In this document: one piece after another, positions 1 to 9,266 of the stretch
How the letters are laid out: every line of letters begins with the position of its first letter
Position numbering within the stretch: the first letter of the stretch is position 1
Assembly: GCF_001557215.1 (NCBI RefSeq)
Contig: NZ_LSJM01000454.1
Span: 20,997-84,996, forward strand
From: Sphingomonas sp. CCH9-E2
GTDB lineage: Bacteria; Pseudomonadota; Alphaproteobacteria; Sphingomonadales; Sphingomonadaceae
Length of the DNA stretch: 64,000 nt
Direction of reading: 5' to 3'
Program-made: the position numbers and the translations under genes
The notes under the pieces: generated by a model
The model's input: the letters and a program-made list of their open reading frames with translations, nothing else
Told to the model about the DNA's origin: nothing
Databases searched by the model: none

Positions 1-676
1 AACGCTCGTCGCGCAGGTCGGGATAGAATTCGCTGAGCGATTCGGCGAGGAACAGCCCCTTGTAGATGATCGACCGGCACGAAAGCGAGCAGATGTAGAA
101 CCCGCTGATCTGCGCGGCGATGATCCGCTTCTCGATGCGACGGCGGACGAGGTAGAGGTTCTTCTCGAACTCCGCCGCGCTCTGTTCGTCGGGCATCGGG
201 CCGGCGATCATGATCTGCTCGATCTCCGGCCGGGTCGCCTGCGCCTTCTGCCCGATGACCGAGACATCAACCGGCACCTGCCGCCAGCCATAGATGGTGT
301 AGCCCGCATCGATCAGGACGCTTTCGACGATCGTGCGGCATGCTTCCTGCGCGCCCAGATCGACGCGCGGCATGAAGATCATGCCGACCGCAAGCCGGTT
401 GGGCAGCACGCGATGCCCGCTGGCGAGCACCGCATCGTCGAAGAAGCGCAGCGGCAGGTCGACATGCAGCCCGGCGCCATCGCCGGTCTTGCCATCGGCA
501 TCGACCGCGCCGCGATGCCACACCGCTTTCAGCGCATCGATCGCACCTTGCACCACGCGGCGCGACGGTTGCCCGTCGATCGCCGCGACCATGCCCACGC
601 CACAGGCATCACCCTCGAACTCGGGGCGGTACATGCCTTCACGAGCGAGGCGTTCGCGTTGCGTTTCGGTGGTCAT
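1..676 (-). CDS. gltB: Glutamate synthase (NADPH) large subunit, N-terminal part (runs off left edge)
   Basis: Translating the minus strand from the ATG at 676 gives a protein that begins MTTETQRERLAREGMYRPEF and continues into GDACGVGMVAAIDG. This is the class-II glutamine amidotransferase start of GltB, with the catalytic Cys in the DACGVG motif exposed by propeptide cleavage. About 225 of the roughly 1,500 residues lie in the window; the 3' end is off the left edge. GltB releases ammonia from glutamine and channels it to 2-oxoglutarate. The ATG overlaps the gltD stop codon (ATGA, 673-676), so the two subunits are translationally coupled with gltD first. Identification is from the conserved N-terminal motif and its position behind gltD. 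Confidence 0.93.
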   Translation of the reverse strand, partial: MTTETQRERLAREGMYRPEFEGDACGVGMVAAIDGQPSRRVVQGAIDALKAVWHRGAVDADGKTGDGAGLHVDLPLRFFDDAVLASGHRVLPNRLAVGMIFMPRVDLGAQEACRTIVESVLIDAGYTIYGWRQVPVDVSVIGQKAQATRPEIEQIMIAGPMPDEQSAAEFEKNLYLVRRRIEKRIIAAQISGFYICSLSCRSIIYKGLFLAESLSEFYPDLRDER

Positions 677-2130
677 GCTGCTTCCATCTTGTTTCGTGCG
701 GCCAGTGCAGCCTTTTGCCCCTTCAGCCACGCGTGCATCCGCTCGCTCACATCGCGGCCGTCGCGGATCGCCTGCACCACCAGGCTCGCGCCCTTGACGA
801 TGTCGCCGGCGGCGAAGACGCCGTCGAGGTTGCTCATCATCGTGCGCGCGTCCGTCCGCACCGTGCCCCAGCGGGTGACGCCCAGTTCGGGCGCGTCGAA
901 CAGCACCGGCAGGTCTTCGGGGTCGAAGCCCAGCGCCTTGATCACCAGATCGGCGGGGACGTCGAACTTGGCGTCGGGATCGGGTTCCGGTGCACGGCGG
1001 CCGCTGGCGTCGGGGGCGCCGAGGCGCATGCCGACCGCCTTGACCGCGCTTACCTGCTCGCCGCCCTCAAATGCCTCGGGGGCGGAGAGCCAGACGAACT
1101 CGACGCCTTCTTCCTCGGCATTGGCGGTTTCGCGCTGGCTGCCCGGCATGTTCGCGCGGTCGCGGCGATACAGGCACTTCACCGATGCCGCGCCCTGGCG
1201 GATCGCGGTGCGGACACAGTCCATTGCGGTATCGCCGCCGCCGATCACGACGACATTCTTGCCCGCGGCGTTGAGGCTGCCATCCTCGAACGCCGGGACG
1301 CTGTCGCCAAAGCTCTTGCGGTTGGATGCGATCAGATAGTCGAGCGCATCGACCACGCCGTTCGCGCCGACGCCGGGTGCCTTGATGGCGCGCGGCTTGT
1401 ACACGCCGGTCGCGATCAGGATCGCGTCATGCTTGTGGCGCAGCTGCTCCAGCGTCGCATCCTTGCCGACGTCGAAGCCGAGGTGAAAGACGATGCCGCC
1501 CGCCGCCAGCCGATCGGTGCGGCGCGTGACGACATGCTTTTCCAGCTTGAAGCCGGGGATGCCATAAGTGAGCAGGCCGCCCGCGCGGTCGTGGCGGTCA
1601 TAGACATGGACGTCATAGCCCAGCACGCGCAGATATTCGGCCGCCGTCAGTCCCGCCGGGCCCGCGCCGATGACGCCGACCGACTGGCCGCGCGCCGGAC
1701 CCGGCTGCAGCGGTTCGACCCAGCCTTCTTCCCACGCGGTGTCGGTGATGAACTTCTCGACCGATCCGATCGTGACCGTGCCATGGCCCGAGGATTCGAT
1801 GACGCAATTGCCCTCGCACAGCCGGTCCTGCGGACAGATGCGACCGCAGATTTCCGGCATGGTCGAGGTGCTGTTCGACAGCTCATAGGCTTCGCGCAGC
1901 CGCCCCTCGGCAGTCAAGCGCAGCCAGTCGGGGATGTGGTTGTGCAGCGGGCAGTGCACCGTGCAGTAGGGCACGCCGCATTGCGAGCAGCGGCCGGCCT
2001 GATCTTCGGCGCTCGGCGGCGCATAGCGCTCCGCGATCTCGCGAAAGTCCTGCGCGCGCAGTTCCGGATCGCGCTTCGGCGGAAACGCCTGCGCACGATC
2101 GACGAATTGAAGCATCACATCCTTGCCCAT
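673..2130 (-). CDS. gltD: Glutamate synthase (NADPH) small subunit
   Basis: A 485-residue protein of the usual GltD length. The N-terminal region carries the Cys-rich motifs that bind the 4Fe-4S clusters (RCSQCGVPYC and CGRICPQDRLCEGNC). Two Rossmann nucleotide-binding sites follow: GAGPAGLTAAEYL for FAD near residue 155 and GGGDTAMDC for NADPH near residue 298. It passes electrons from NADPH to the large subunit during ammonium assimilation in the cytoplasm. It is the first gene of the gltD-gltB pair. The ATG at 2130 is the longest start; an in-frame ATG at 2115 (MLQFVDRAQAF) is an alternative and would lose only five residues. Confidence 0.95.
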   Translation of the reverse strand: MGKDVMLQFVDRAQAFPPKRDPELRAQDFREIAERYAPPSAEDQAGRCSQCGVPYCTVHCPLHNHIPDWLRLTAEGRLREAYELSNSTSTMPEICGRICPQDRLCEGNCVIESSGHGTVTIGSVEKFITDTAWEEGWVEPLQPGPARGQSVGVIGAGPAGLTAAEYLRVLGYDVHVYDRHDRAGGLLTYGIPGFKLEKHVVTRRTDRLAAGGIVFHLGFDVGKDATLEQLRHKHDAILIATGVYKPRAIKAPGVGANGVVDALDYLIASNRKSFGDSVPAFEDGSLNAAGKNVVVIGGGDTAMDCVRTAIRQGAASVKCLYRRDRANMPGSQRETANAEEEGVEFVWLSAPEAFEGGEQVSAVKAVGMRLGAPDASGRRAPEPDPDAKFDVPADLVIKALGFDPEDLPVLFDAPELGVTRWGTVRTDARTMMSNLDGVFAAGDIVKGASLVVQAIRDGRDVSERMHAWLKGQKAALAARNKMEAA

Positions 2131-2271
2131 GCGGGGCAGATGGCAGCATTTTGTTACCGAGTCACGCGAAAACGGCGATATAGGGCAGCATGGCTTACCT
2201 AAAAACCCAACGCATCCTGCCTATTGGTGGATATCGTGAAATTTCATTTCAATGATATGGCCGTATCGGCC

Positions 2272-3072
2272 TTATCTCAGCGAAAGGAGCAGGATTGCGA
2301 CCATACCGAGCGCGATTCGGTACCAGGCGAAGGGCGCAAAGCCGAAGCGCCCGACGATTTTCACGAACGCCTTCACCACCAGCAGCGCGACGATGAACGA
2401 CACCCCAAGCCCGATCGCGATCCCGCCCAGATCGTCGGCGTTCAGCAGGTCGCGGTCCTTGTAGAGCGAATAGGCGGTCGCTCCTGCCATGGTCGGCACG
2501 GCGAGGAAGAAGCTGAACTCCGCGGCCGTCTTGCGCTCCACGCCCATCAGCAACGCGCCCATGATCGTCGCGCCCGATCGGCTGACGCCCGGGATCATCG
2601 CGATGCACTGGACCAGCCCGATCGCGACCGCGGTGGGCAGCGGCATCGTCTCGACCCGCTCGACCTTCACCACCTTCACCATCCGCTCGATCACCAGGAT
2701 CGCGATGCCGCCGACGATCAGCGCGACCGCGACGGTCATCGGCGACTGGATCAGCTGGCGGATTCCCTCATAGGCGACCGCGCCGATCAGCATCGCGGGC
2801 AGAAAGCCGATCAGGATATTGCGCGTGAACCAGATCGCCTCGCGCTCGCCACGCATCAACCCCATGCCGATGCCCCAGAAGCGCCGCCAATAGGCGACCA
2901 GCACCGCGAGGATCGCGCCAAGCTGGATCGCAACCTTGAACGCGACCGATCCTTCGCCGGTAAAGCCGAGCAGCTCGCCCGCGAGGATCAGGTGCCCGGT
3001 CGACGACACGGGCAGGAATTCGGTCAACCCCTCGATGATGCCGAGGATGATGTAGATCGCGATATCGCCCAC
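2272..3072 (-). CDS. uppP: Undecaprenyl-diphosphate phosphatase
   Basis: A 266-residue, multi-pass inner-membrane protein of the UppP/BacA family. It regenerates undecaprenyl phosphate, the lipid carrier for peptidoglycan and polysaccharide synthesis, and can give bacitracin resistance. The family motifs are plain: EGLTEFLPVSSTGHLI near residue 14 and PGVSRSGATI near residue 162. The length is typical. The start codon at 3070-3072 is GTG. It is followed downstream on the same strand by gltD, about 140 bp away; the NDUFA9-like gene lies 57 bp upstream, also on the minus strand. Confidence 0.96.
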   Translation of the reverse strand: MGDIAIYIILGIIEGLTEFLPVSSTGHLILAGELLGFTGEGSVAFKVAIQLGAILAVLVAYWRRFWGIGMGLMRGEREAIWFTRNILIGFLPAMLIGAVAYEGIRQLIQSPMTVAVALIVGGIAILVIERMVKVVKVERVETMPLPTAVAIGLVQCIAMIPGVSRSGATIMGALLMGVERKTAAEFSFFLAVPTMAGATAYSLYKDRDLLNADDLGGIAIGLGVSFIVALLVVKAFVKIVGRFGFAPFAWYRIALGMVAILLLSLR

Positions 3073-3129
3073 GGCGCGCTCCCCCTGCCGGGCGCGCGCC
3101 CGGCTATTCTACTGTGCCGGATGTGGCGG

Positions 3130-4059
3130 TCAGGCGTGGCGCGCGTCGGCGAACCGCCCATGTTTGCGATATTGCACCAGCCAGTGCGGCGCGACCGCGC
3201 CCAGCGGGGTCGGCGCGATATCGAACGCGGCAAGGCCCTCGCCCGATGCGATATTGTCCTGCTGCAGCATCAGCCACTGGTCCCAGCTGATCGGCGCTCC
3301 GGGCAGGAAACCGAGCGATGCCAGCGCCGCACCGGCGAAGTCGGGGAGCTCGACCACCGGCTTGTCGCGCCCGATTGCGCCGAGCAGCCAGCGGTGGAAC
3401 TGGGTAAAGGTCATCACGTCCGGCCCGCCCAGCTCGATCGTCTGGCCGGCATAGCGCGTCGGCTCGGCAATCGCGCGCGTCACGGCCTGCGCGACATCGG
3501 CGACCCAGACCGGCTGGATCTTGGTCCCGCCCTTGAGCACCGGGACGAACGGCAGCGACGCGGCGAGCGCGGCGAAGCGGTTCACGAACTGATCCTCGCG
3601 CCCGAACATCAGGCTGGGGCGCAGGATCGTGGCGGACGGGAAGGCGGCGCGCACCGCCGCCTCGCCATCGCCCTTCGACCGGCCATAGGCCGACGGCGAG
3701 TCGCTATCGGCGCCGATCGCGGACATCTGAACGAAGCTGGTCGCGCCCGCTTCGGCGGCGGCCTTGGCGGCGTTGCCCGATCCGCGCGCATTGACTGCGT
3801 CCATGCGGCTGCCGAACACGCCGACCAGATTGACCACCGCGTCCGATCCAGCAACCGCGCGCGCCAGGCTGTCCGGGCGGGTCACATCGGCGGCAACGAA
3901 CTGGGTCTGGCCGAGGCCACCCAGCGGCTTCAGGAACCACGCCGCGCGGGGATCGCGCTGCGCGATCCGCACCCGCGCGCCGGCCTTGAGCAGGCTCTGC
4001 GCGATATAGCGTCCGGCAAAACCGCCGCCGCCGATCAACGTCACCAGCTTGTCCTTCAT
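3130..4059 (-). CDS. NDUFA9-like NAD(P)-binding short-chain reductase family protein
   Basis: A 309-residue protein starting MKDKLVTLIGGGGFAGRYIA, with the Rossmann dinucleotide site GGGGFAGRYIA near residue 10 and a YGRSKGDGE segment matching the YxxxK of the extended/atypical SDR group. Proteins of this form are homologues of the complex I accessory subunit NDUFA9 and are common next to housekeeping genes in Alphaproteobacteria; the bacterial substrate is not established. The open frame extends much further upstream, but that part is antisense to pdxH and is not coding. The ATG at 4059 begins exactly at the Rossmann motif. Divergent from pdxH with about 120 bp between the starts. Confidence 0.85.
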   Translation of the reverse strand: MKDKLVTLIGGGGFAGRYIAQSLLKAGARVRIAQRDPRAAWFLKPLGGLGQTQFVAADVTRPDSLARAVAGSDAVVNLVGVFGSRMDAVNARGSGNAAKAAAEAGATSFVQMSAIGADSDSPSAYGRSKGDGEAAVRAAFPSATILRPSLMFGREDQFVNRFAALAASLPFVPVLKGGTKIQPVWVADVAQAVTRAIAEPTRYAGQTIELGGPDVMTFTQFHRWLLGAIGRDKPVVELPDFAGAALASLGFLPGAPISWDQWLMLQQDNIASGEGLAAFDIAPTPLGAVAPHWLVQYRKHGRFADARHA

Positions 4060-4179
4060 CGCGTCCTCGAACAATTTGACTACAGCTTGCGATCCCCATG
4101 CCGCGCGCTGCACCAAAGGGCAATGCCGCGATCGCCGTTCCCCCTCCCGTTCGGCGCGCCAAGGGTCTATGGCGACGGC

Positions 4180-4758
4180 ATGACCGACGATCCCTTTGCC
4201 CTGTTCGACGCCTGGTATCGTGAGGCGCGCACGACCGAGATCAATGATTCCAACGCAATGGCCTTGGCCACGGTGAGCCCCGATGGTCAGCCGTCGGTGC
4301 GCATGGTGCTGCTGAAAGGGCACGGGCCGGAAGGCTTCACCTTCTATACCAACCGCGAAGGGCGCAAGGCGGCTGAGCTGGAGGCGACACCGCGCGCGGC
4401 CCTGCTGTTCCACTGGAAGTCGCTGCGCCGCCAGATCCGCATCGAAGGGCCGGTGAGCCGCGTGAGCGACGCCGAATCCGACGCCTATTTCGCCACGCGC
4501 AGCCGCGACTCGCAGCTCGGCGCCTGGGCCAGCGACCAGTCGCGCCCGCTCGCCGATCGCGCGACCTTCGAAGCGCGCTTCGCGGAGATGCAGGCGCGTT
4601 TCGAAGGTGGCGATGTGCCACGCCCACCGCATTGGGGCGGCTATCGCGTCGCGCCGGAACGGATCGAATTCTGGCTCGACCGCGAACACCGGCTGCACGA
4701 ACGCCGCGTGTTCAAGCGCAACGGCGATGGTTGGGACGAAGGGATGCTCTACCCATGA
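4180..4758 (+). CDS. pdxH: Pyridoxamine/pyridoxine 5'-phosphate oxidase
   Basis: A 192-residue FMN enzyme that oxidises pyridoxamine or pyridoxine phosphate to pyridoxal phosphate, the last step of vitamin B6 synthesis and salvage. Family signatures are visible: VRMVLLKGH, FYTNREGRKAAEL and FHWKSLRRQIRIEG (FMN phosphate binding), and the C-terminal WGGYRVAPERIEFW followed by RLHERRVFKR, which shape the PLP site. The frame is open far upstream, but the ATG at 4180 gives the normal family length. Its TGA overlaps the ATG of the CDF transporter (ATGA at 4755-4758), so the two are probably co-translated. Confidence 0.95.
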   Translation: MTDDPFALFDAWYREARTTEINDSNAMALATVSPDGQPSVRMVLLKGHGPEGFTFYTNREGRKAAELEATPRAALLFHWKSLRRQIRIEGPVSRVSDAESDAYFATRSRDSQLGAWASDQSRPLADRATFEARFAEMQARFEGGDVPRPPHWGGYRVAPERIEFWLDREHRLHERRVFKRNGDGWDEGMLYP

Positions 4759-5663
4759 GCGCCACCCCGACCCGGGCAGCGATTGCCAGCGTTTGCGCGG
4801 CACTGCTGCTGGGCGGGCTCAAGGCCTATGCCGCATGGACGACGGGCTCGGTGGCGATGCTAGCCAGCCTGTCGGATTCGGTACTCGACCTGATTGCGTC
4901 GCTGGTGACGCTCGCCGGAGTGCGCATTGCGGCTCAGCCGGCGGACGCGAAGCACCGTTTCGGCCATGGCAAGGCGGAAGCCTTGGCGGCTTTGTTTCAG
5001 GTGCTGCTGATCTCCGCCTCCGCCACCTTCATCGCGGTCCGCGCGATCGAGCGGTTGGCGAGCGGCGAGGTCGCGGCCGATCCCGAAGCGGGGATCGTCG
5101 TCTCGGTCATCGCGATCGGGGTGACTTTGCTGCTCACCGCCTATCAGGCGCGCGCCATCGCCGCGAGCGGGTCGATCGCGATCCGCACCGACCGGCTACA
5201 TTATCAGTCGGACCTGCTGCTCAATTCCGGTGTGATCGCCGCGCTCGTGCTCGAATCGGTGCTGCAGCTGCGCGGCGCCGATCCGCTGTTCGGCATTGGC
5301 ATCGCGCTGTGGTTGCTGTGGGGCGCATGGCACGCGGCGAGCGACGCGATCGGGCAGCTGATGGACCGCGAATGGCCGGAGGAGAAGCGACGCGCCTTCA
5401 TCACCTGCGCCGCCGCGATCCCGGGCTTCGAAAGCCTGCACGACCTGCGCACCCGCACCAGCGGTGCGCAGGACTTCGCGCAATTCCATATCCATGTCCC
5501 CGCGTCGATGAGCGTCGCGCAGGCGCATGATGTGGTCGAAGCGCTCGAAGCGCGCCTCGAAGCCGAATTTCCCGGCACCGAGATCCTGATCCATGTCGAT
5601 CCCGAGGGTCAGGTTGACCGCCCCGGCGAACCGCTGCGCGAAGCGAACGAGCTGAAAGGCTAG
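4755..5663 (+). CDS. Cation diffusion facilitator (FieF-like metal efflux pump)
   Basis: A 302-residue inner-membrane metal/proton antiporter of the CDF family. [14 protein letters not shown] in TM2 carries the Asp residues of the binding site. The loop [14 protein letters not shown] follows, and [14 protein letters not shown] in TM5 supplies the second acidic pair (HxxxD). A cytoplasmic C-terminal dimerisation domain begins around residue 210 ([19 protein letters not shown]). The closest described type is FieF/YiiP (Zn/Fe efflux), but the metal cannot be read from sequence. The start overlaps the pdxH stop. Its stop codon interlocks with the stop of convergent mnmA: the bases CTAG at 5660-5663 contain both. 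Confidence 0.92.
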   Translation: MSATPTRAAIASVCAALLLGGLKAYAAWTTGSVAMLASLSDSVLDLIASLVTLAGVRIAAQPADAKHRFGHGKAEALAALFQVLLISASATFIAVRAIERLASGEVAADPEAGIVVSVIAIGVTLLLTAYQARAIAASGSIAIRTDRLHYQSDLLLNSGVIAALVLESVLQLRGADPLFGIGIALWLLWGAWHAASDAIGQLMDREWPEEKRRAFITCAAAIPGFESLHDLRTRTSGAQDFAQFHIHVPASMSVAQAHDVVEALEARLEAEFPGTEILIHVDPEGQVDRPGEPLREANELKG

Positions 5664-6781
5664 GCCGCGACCATCTCCGCGCGCCGGGTTTCTGCGATCC
5701 AGCCACCGCCGAGCACGCGTTCGCCGGCATAGAGCACCGCCGCCTGTCCCGGCGCGACGCCATATTCGGGCGCGGCGAACACCACCTGGTCCCCCTCCAG
5801 GCGTGCCGGAACCGGGCGCGCCATCGATCGCACCTTGGCGGTCAGCGGGCCCTTATGGCTCCCGCCGATCCAGTTCAGCCCCTCGATCCGCGCCGCGCTG
5901 ACGGCAAGCGCGGACTTGGGACCCACCACCACCTCGCGCGTCGCGGGATCGAGCCGCAGGACATAGAGCGGCTCAGGGCTGCCACCGATTTCGAGCCCCC
6001 GGCGCTGGCCGACGGTGAAATGGATCAACCCCTTGTGCTCGCCCAGCGTGTTCCCCGCCTCGTCGACGATTGCGCCGGCGGTATCGGCTTCGGGCCGCAG
6101 CTTCTTGACCAGCCGGGCATAGTCGCCATCGGGGACGAAGCAGATGTCCTGGCTGTCGGGCTTGCCCGCCACGCCCAGACCGATCTCAGCCGCAATCTCG
6201 CGCACGCGCGCCTTGGGCAGGCCGCCCAGCGGGAATCGCAGGAACTCCAGCTGCGCGCCGGTGGTCGCGAACAGGAAGTAGCTCTGGTCACGTGCCGGGT
6301 CGGCGCCCTTGTGCAGCTCCGGCCCCTCCGGCCCCTCGACCCGCTGGACATAATGACCGGTGGCAAGGCAGTCGGCACCCAGATCGCGGGCGAGCGCGAA
6401 CAGATCGGTGAATTTCGGCCCCATATTGCATTTGACGCACGGGATCGGCGTACGCCCGGCAAGATAGGTGTCGGCAAAATCGTCGATCACCGTCTCGCGA
6501 AAGCTGCTTTCGTGATCGAACACATAATGCGCGATGCCAAGCCGGTCGCACACCGCGCGCGCGTCGCGAATGTCGCGCCCGGCGCAGCAGCTGCCCGCGC
6601 GCCCCACCGCTTCGCCATGATCATAGAGCTGCAGCGTCACGCCGATCGTCTCCGCCCCGGTGCGCGCGGCGAGCGCGGCCACCACCGAGCTGTCGACCCC
6701 GCCCGACATGGCGACGACGATCCGCCGCTGCGCGAGCGGCCCTGACAGCTGAAAATCTCCGGCAAACATTGCCGCGCACAT
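5660..6781 (-). CDS. mnmA: tRNA-specific 2-thiouridylase
   Basis: A 373-residue tRNA-modifying enzyme that puts the 2-thio group on U34 of Glu, Gln and Lys tRNAs. It has the PP-loop ATP site [15 protein letters not shown] near residue 23, the first catalytic Cys in [11 protein letters not shown], the second Cys in [13 protein letters not shown], and the GHYVQ and VGQRRGL motifs. The frame is open further upstream, but the codons before 6781 carry no family sequence. Starts at 6781 (MCAAMFAG) and 6769 (MFAGDFQL) are both possible and neither has a strong ribosome site. It converges on the CDF gene with a 4-bp overlap. Confidence 0.95.
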   Translation of the reverse strand: MCAAMFAGDFQLSGPLAQRRIVVAMSGGVDSSVVAALAARTGAETIGVTLQLYDHGEAVGRAGSCCAGRDIRDARAVCDRLGIAHYVFDHESSFRETVIDDFADTYLAGRTPIPCVKCNMGPKFTDLFALARDLGADCLATGHYVQRVEGPEGPELHKGADPARDQSYFLFATTGAQLEFLRFPLGGLPKARVREIAAEIGLGVAGKPDSQDICFVPDGDYARLVKKLRPEADTAGAIVDEAGNTLGEHKGLIHFTVGQRRGLEIGGSPEPLYVLRLDPATREVVVGPKSALAVSAARIEGLNWIGGSHKGPLTAKVRSMARPVPARLEGDQVVFAAPEYGVAPGQAAVLYAGERVLGGGWIAETRRAEMVAA

Positions 6782-6883
6782 AGGAGTTTCACGGGGGCGA
6801 TGCAAAATCGCTGTATTTACCGGGCTTTCAGCCTTCGTGCGTAAACGGGGTCGGATGAGTTCGACCGACCACAGCAGGCTCCA

Positions 6884-7108
6884 GTGGATCTGAGCTACCG
6901 ATTCGACCGCGACGTCGCGGCGACGCCGGTCGCCGCGCCGGTCGCCGTGCTGCTCGCGGCGGCGGCAGTGCGGCAGTCGGCAAGCCCGACCGCGCGGCTG
7001 CAGATCCGGCTCGACCGGCTGACGCCGGTGCACGGCCTGCTCGCACCGGCGCATGGCGCGTTCAACCTGGCGGTCGAGCGCGCGCTAACCCGGTGGCAAG
7101 TTCGATGA
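6884..7108 (+). CDS. Possible small protein of unknown function
   Basis: Between mnmA and sciP there is a 74-codon open frame beginning [16 protein letters not shown]. Most third codon positions are G or C, as in genuine genes of this genome. It has no signal peptide; one short Ala/Val-rich stretch (residues 14-29) is too weak to call a membrane segment. There is no clear ribosome site and no family I recognise. The remainder of the 6782-7208 interval holds the divergent promoters of mnmA and sciP but no motif I can define; no CtrA-type TTAA-N7-TTAA box was found in front of sciP. Confidence 0.3.
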   Translation: MDLSYRFDRDVAATPVAAPVAVLLAAAAVRQSASPTARLQIRLDRLTPVHGLLAPAHGAFNLAVERALTRWQVR

Positions 7109-7208
7109 AGGCGCCATTTACCGTGCCGTTTAGGCGAAGCGAAATCCGCGGACGCTATCACGGGTTTCAGACGCAGTTGGGGACCCCCCGCCCTGATCGA
7201 GGTATTGA

Positions 7209-7508
7209 ATGATTGAGAACCAGAAGATCCGTCCAGCGAAAGTGATCGGCCCGCTCGGCGAGCCGCTGACGCTCGATTCGCTGCCGCCGCCCGAAACCAC
7301 CCGCTGGGTCGTGCGCCGCAAGGCGGAGGTCGTTGCTGCGGTCAATGGCGGCCTGCTCAGCATCGACGAAGTGTGCGAGCGCTACGGCCTGACGGTCGAG
7401 GAATTCGCCGGGTGGCAGCGCGCGATCGATCGCTCGGGCATGCCCGGCCTGCGCGTGACGCGGATCCAGCACTACAAGTCGCTCTACGAGCGCCAGCAGA
7501 AATACTGA
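7209..7508 (+). CDS. sciP: CtrA inhibitor SciP (DUF1153 family)
   Basis: A 99-residue DNA-binding protein of the DUF1153/SciP family. In Caulobacter, SciP binds the master regulator CtrA and blocks recruitment of RNA polymerase at CtrA promoters in early cell cycle. The sequence shows the conserved start IENQKIRPAKVIGPLGEPLTLDSLP, then RWVVRRKAEVVAAV, and a helix-turn-helix LLSIDEVCERYGLTVEEFAGWQ at about residues 54-75. The length fits the family. It stands alone, which is usual. The family is largely restricted to Alphaproteobacteria and helps place the organism. Confidence 0.9.
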   Translation: MIENQKIRPAKVIGPLGEPLTLDSLPPPETTRWVVRRKAEVVAAVNGGLLSIDEVCERYGLTVEEFAGWQRAIDRSGMPGLRVTRIQHYKSLYERQQKY

Positions 7509-7651
7509 AATGATGCCGGCGGCATAGCCGGATTCTGACCAGCTCTCCCATCCGCCCGCGCCTCAAAACGCGGGCGGAACCATTTTCGGGCTTTGCGCGT
7601 CTTCGCTTCACATCGTCCGTGCGACTTGCGGACGTCACAGTGGAGGACGAC

Positions 7652-7912
7652 ATGGACCTGGTTGGACTGATTGTCTGGCTCGTAATCGGCGGCGTGGTCG
7701 GCTGGCTCGCCAGCCTGGTGATGCGCACCGACGCCCAGCAGGGCATCCTGCTCAATATCGTCGTCGGCATTGTCGGCGCATTCATCGGCGGCCTGCTGTT
7801 CGGCGGCTCGATCAACAGTGCGATCACCGTGATGACCTTCGTGTCGTCGCTGGTTGGTGCGATCATCCTGCTCGCGATCGTCAATCTCGTGCGTCGCGGT
7901 TCGGTGCGCTGA
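7652..7912 (+). CDS. GlsB/YeaQ/YmgE family small membrane protein
   Basis: An 86-residue, very hydrophobic protein with three predicted membrane helices and the Gly-rich pattern of the transglycosylase-associated (GlsB/YeaQ/YmgE) family: LIVWLVIGGVVGWLASLVM, then GILLNIVVGIVGAFIGGLLF. The family is linked to general stress responses; no biochemical function is firmly established. The ATG at 7652 has a good ribosome site (GGAGG 6 bases upstream) and is preferred over an earlier in-frame start at 7619. A strong terminator follows at 7934-7970. A second family member lies at 8768-9028 on the other strand. Confidence 0.88.
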   Translation: MDLVGLIVWLVIGGVVGWLASLVMRTDAQQGILLNIVVGIVGAFIGGLLFGGSINSAITVMTFVSSLVGAIILLAIVNLVRRGSVR

Positions 7913-7933
7913 GTTTAGCTACCCTCGAGAATC

Positions 7934-7970
7934 AAAAGGGGCCGTCCCGATGGGGCGGCCCCTTTTCTTT
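7934..7970. terminator. Bidirectional rho-independent terminator
   Basis: A GC-rich hairpin, GGGGCCGTCCC pairing with GGGGCGGCCCC (one G-U pair) around a GAT loop, is flanked by AAAA on the left and TTTTCTTT on the right. It lies between two convergent genes, the YeaQ-like gene ending at 7912 and the SIMPL gene ending at 7969, and can serve both. Confidence 0.88.
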
Positions 7971-8679
7971 ACTTGAGCAGGAAGCGGATGCGGACGTTCG
8001 CGCTCACCTGCTGCTCACCCGGTGCGATCTGGGTTGAGTCCTTCGCTTCTGCGCGGACCATATATCCCGGAACCGGTCCCGGCGCGCCGCCGTCGCTGCC
8101 TTCGCTGACCATCAGGATACGGTCGACCTTCATGCCAAGCGCACCGGCGTAAAGGTTGGCGCGCTCGCGGGCGCGTTTCACCGCATCGACGCGGGCCGCA
8201 TCCATCGCCGAATCGATCGCATCGATCGTCAGGCTGGGTCCGTCGATCTGGTTCGCGCCCTGCTTGACCAGCGTGTCGAGGATCGTGCCGCTACGTGCGA
8301 TGTCGCGAAACTTCACCGACACGCTGTTGCTCGCCTGATAACCGGTGATGACCGGCGGCTGATTGTCGGCATAGCGATATTGCGGGCTGAGCGAGATCGT
8401 CGCGGTCTGAATATCGCGATCGGCGATTCCCGCTGCCTTGAGCGCGGTCAGCACCGACGCCATCTGTCGCGCATTGGCCGACAGCGCCTCGGCCGCAGTC
8501 CCACCCTGGCTGACCACGCCGGCGCGGATTACGGCAATGTCGGGCACGCGGTTGATTCGGCCCTCTGCCACCACGTCGAGCAAGGTGCCCTCGCTGACGG
8601 TGGCGATCGGCGCGGTTTGCGCGGTGGCGGCGAGCGGCACGGTTGCGGCAAGTGCGGCGGCGCTCAGCAGTCGGATCAT
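7969..8679 (-). CDS. SIMPL domain (DUF541) periplasmic protein
   Basis: A 236-residue exported protein. The N-terminus MIRLLSAAALAATVPLAATAQT is a Sec signal peptide with an Ala-x-Ala type site near residue 20. The rest is a SIMPL/DUF541 domain: GRINRVPDIAVIRAGVVSQG at the start, DRDIQTATISLSPQYRY in the middle, and the terminal QQVSANVRIRFLLK. The family forms oligomeric periplasmic assemblies and has been linked to oxidative and stress tolerance; the exact role is unknown. Monocistronic, ending at the shared terminator. Confidence 0.88.
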   Translation of the reverse strand: MIRLLSAAALAATVPLAATAQTAPIATVSEGTLLDVVAEGRINRVPDIAVIRAGVVSQGGTAAEALSANARQMASVLTALKAAGIADRDIQTATISLSPQYRYADNQPPVITGYQASNSVSVKFRDIARSGTILDTLVKQGANQIDGPSLTIDAIDSAMDAARVDAVKRARERANLYAGALGMKVDRILMVSEGSDGGAPGPVPGYMVRAEAKDSTQIAPGEQQVSANVRIRFLLK

Positions 8680-8767
8680 CTAGTCGGGCCTTTCACCAAA
8701 AAATTGTCCCGCCGCTGCTTGGGGCAGGGCGGGACAACCGGGGCTGAACGCCCCTTGCAGCCTGCGT

Positions 8768-9028
8768 TCAGCGCGTGCGGCGCGTCATGACGAGGCGGTA
8801 GAGCGCGAGCAGCACGACTGCGCCGACCGTGGCGGCGATATAGCTGTTGAGCGTGCTGGTCAGATCGAGCCCGATCGACGGCGCGACGAATCCGGCGAGC
8901 AATGCTCCGGCGATGCCGATCAGAATGGTGACGATGATACCGCGCGGATCCTTGCCCGGCATGATCAGCTTGCCAAGGACGCCGGCCACCAGGCCGATCA
9001 GGATCCAACCGAGAATACCTTCGGGCAT
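8768..9028 (-). CDS. GlsB/YeaQ/YmgE family small membrane protein (second copy)
   Basis: An 86-residue membrane protein of the same family as the gene at 7652-7912: MPEGILGWILIGLVAGVLGKLIMPGKDPRGIIVTILIGIAGALLAGF. This copy has the canonical PGKDPxGIIxTILIGIAGA signature of the family, which the first copy lacks. Three membrane helices are expected. The start at 9028 is supported by AGGAGGAAAAGC just upstream. The two paralogues of identical length sit 850 bp apart on opposite strands. Confidence 0.9.
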   Translation of the reverse strand: MPEGILGWILIGLVAGVLGKLIMPGKDPRGIIVTILIGIAGALLAGFVAPSIGLDLTSTLNSYIAATVGAVVLLALYRLVMTRRTR

Positions 9029-9266
9029 GCTTTTCCTCCTGTAGTCGCCCCCGTCCCCCGATCAGGCTGGAGCGCGCGGAGATTGCCCGATGTTCGCGGT
9101 GCTGAATACCCCCATTTGCGCGTGACTTGCGCTTGCGCGGAATCGCCAAAACGGGCATTTGGCGCGCACCTGAAAACTGCCCTTGAGGCAAGTGACTTAT
9201 TCAGATAATACAGCGCGACGGGGAGGACCCGCGCCGGCCGATGGTCGGGGGTGAAAGAGGTCGCGC

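Noticed and set aside
2224..4179. N-terminal extension of the pdxH frame by about 650 codons
   Set aside because: The extension is antisense to uppP and the NDUFA9-like gene. PdxH is a single-domain enzyme of about 200 residues and the ATG at 4180 gives that length.
7100..7208. CtrA-type binding box in front of sciP
   Set aside because: No TTAA-N7-TTAA pattern is present in the upstream region.
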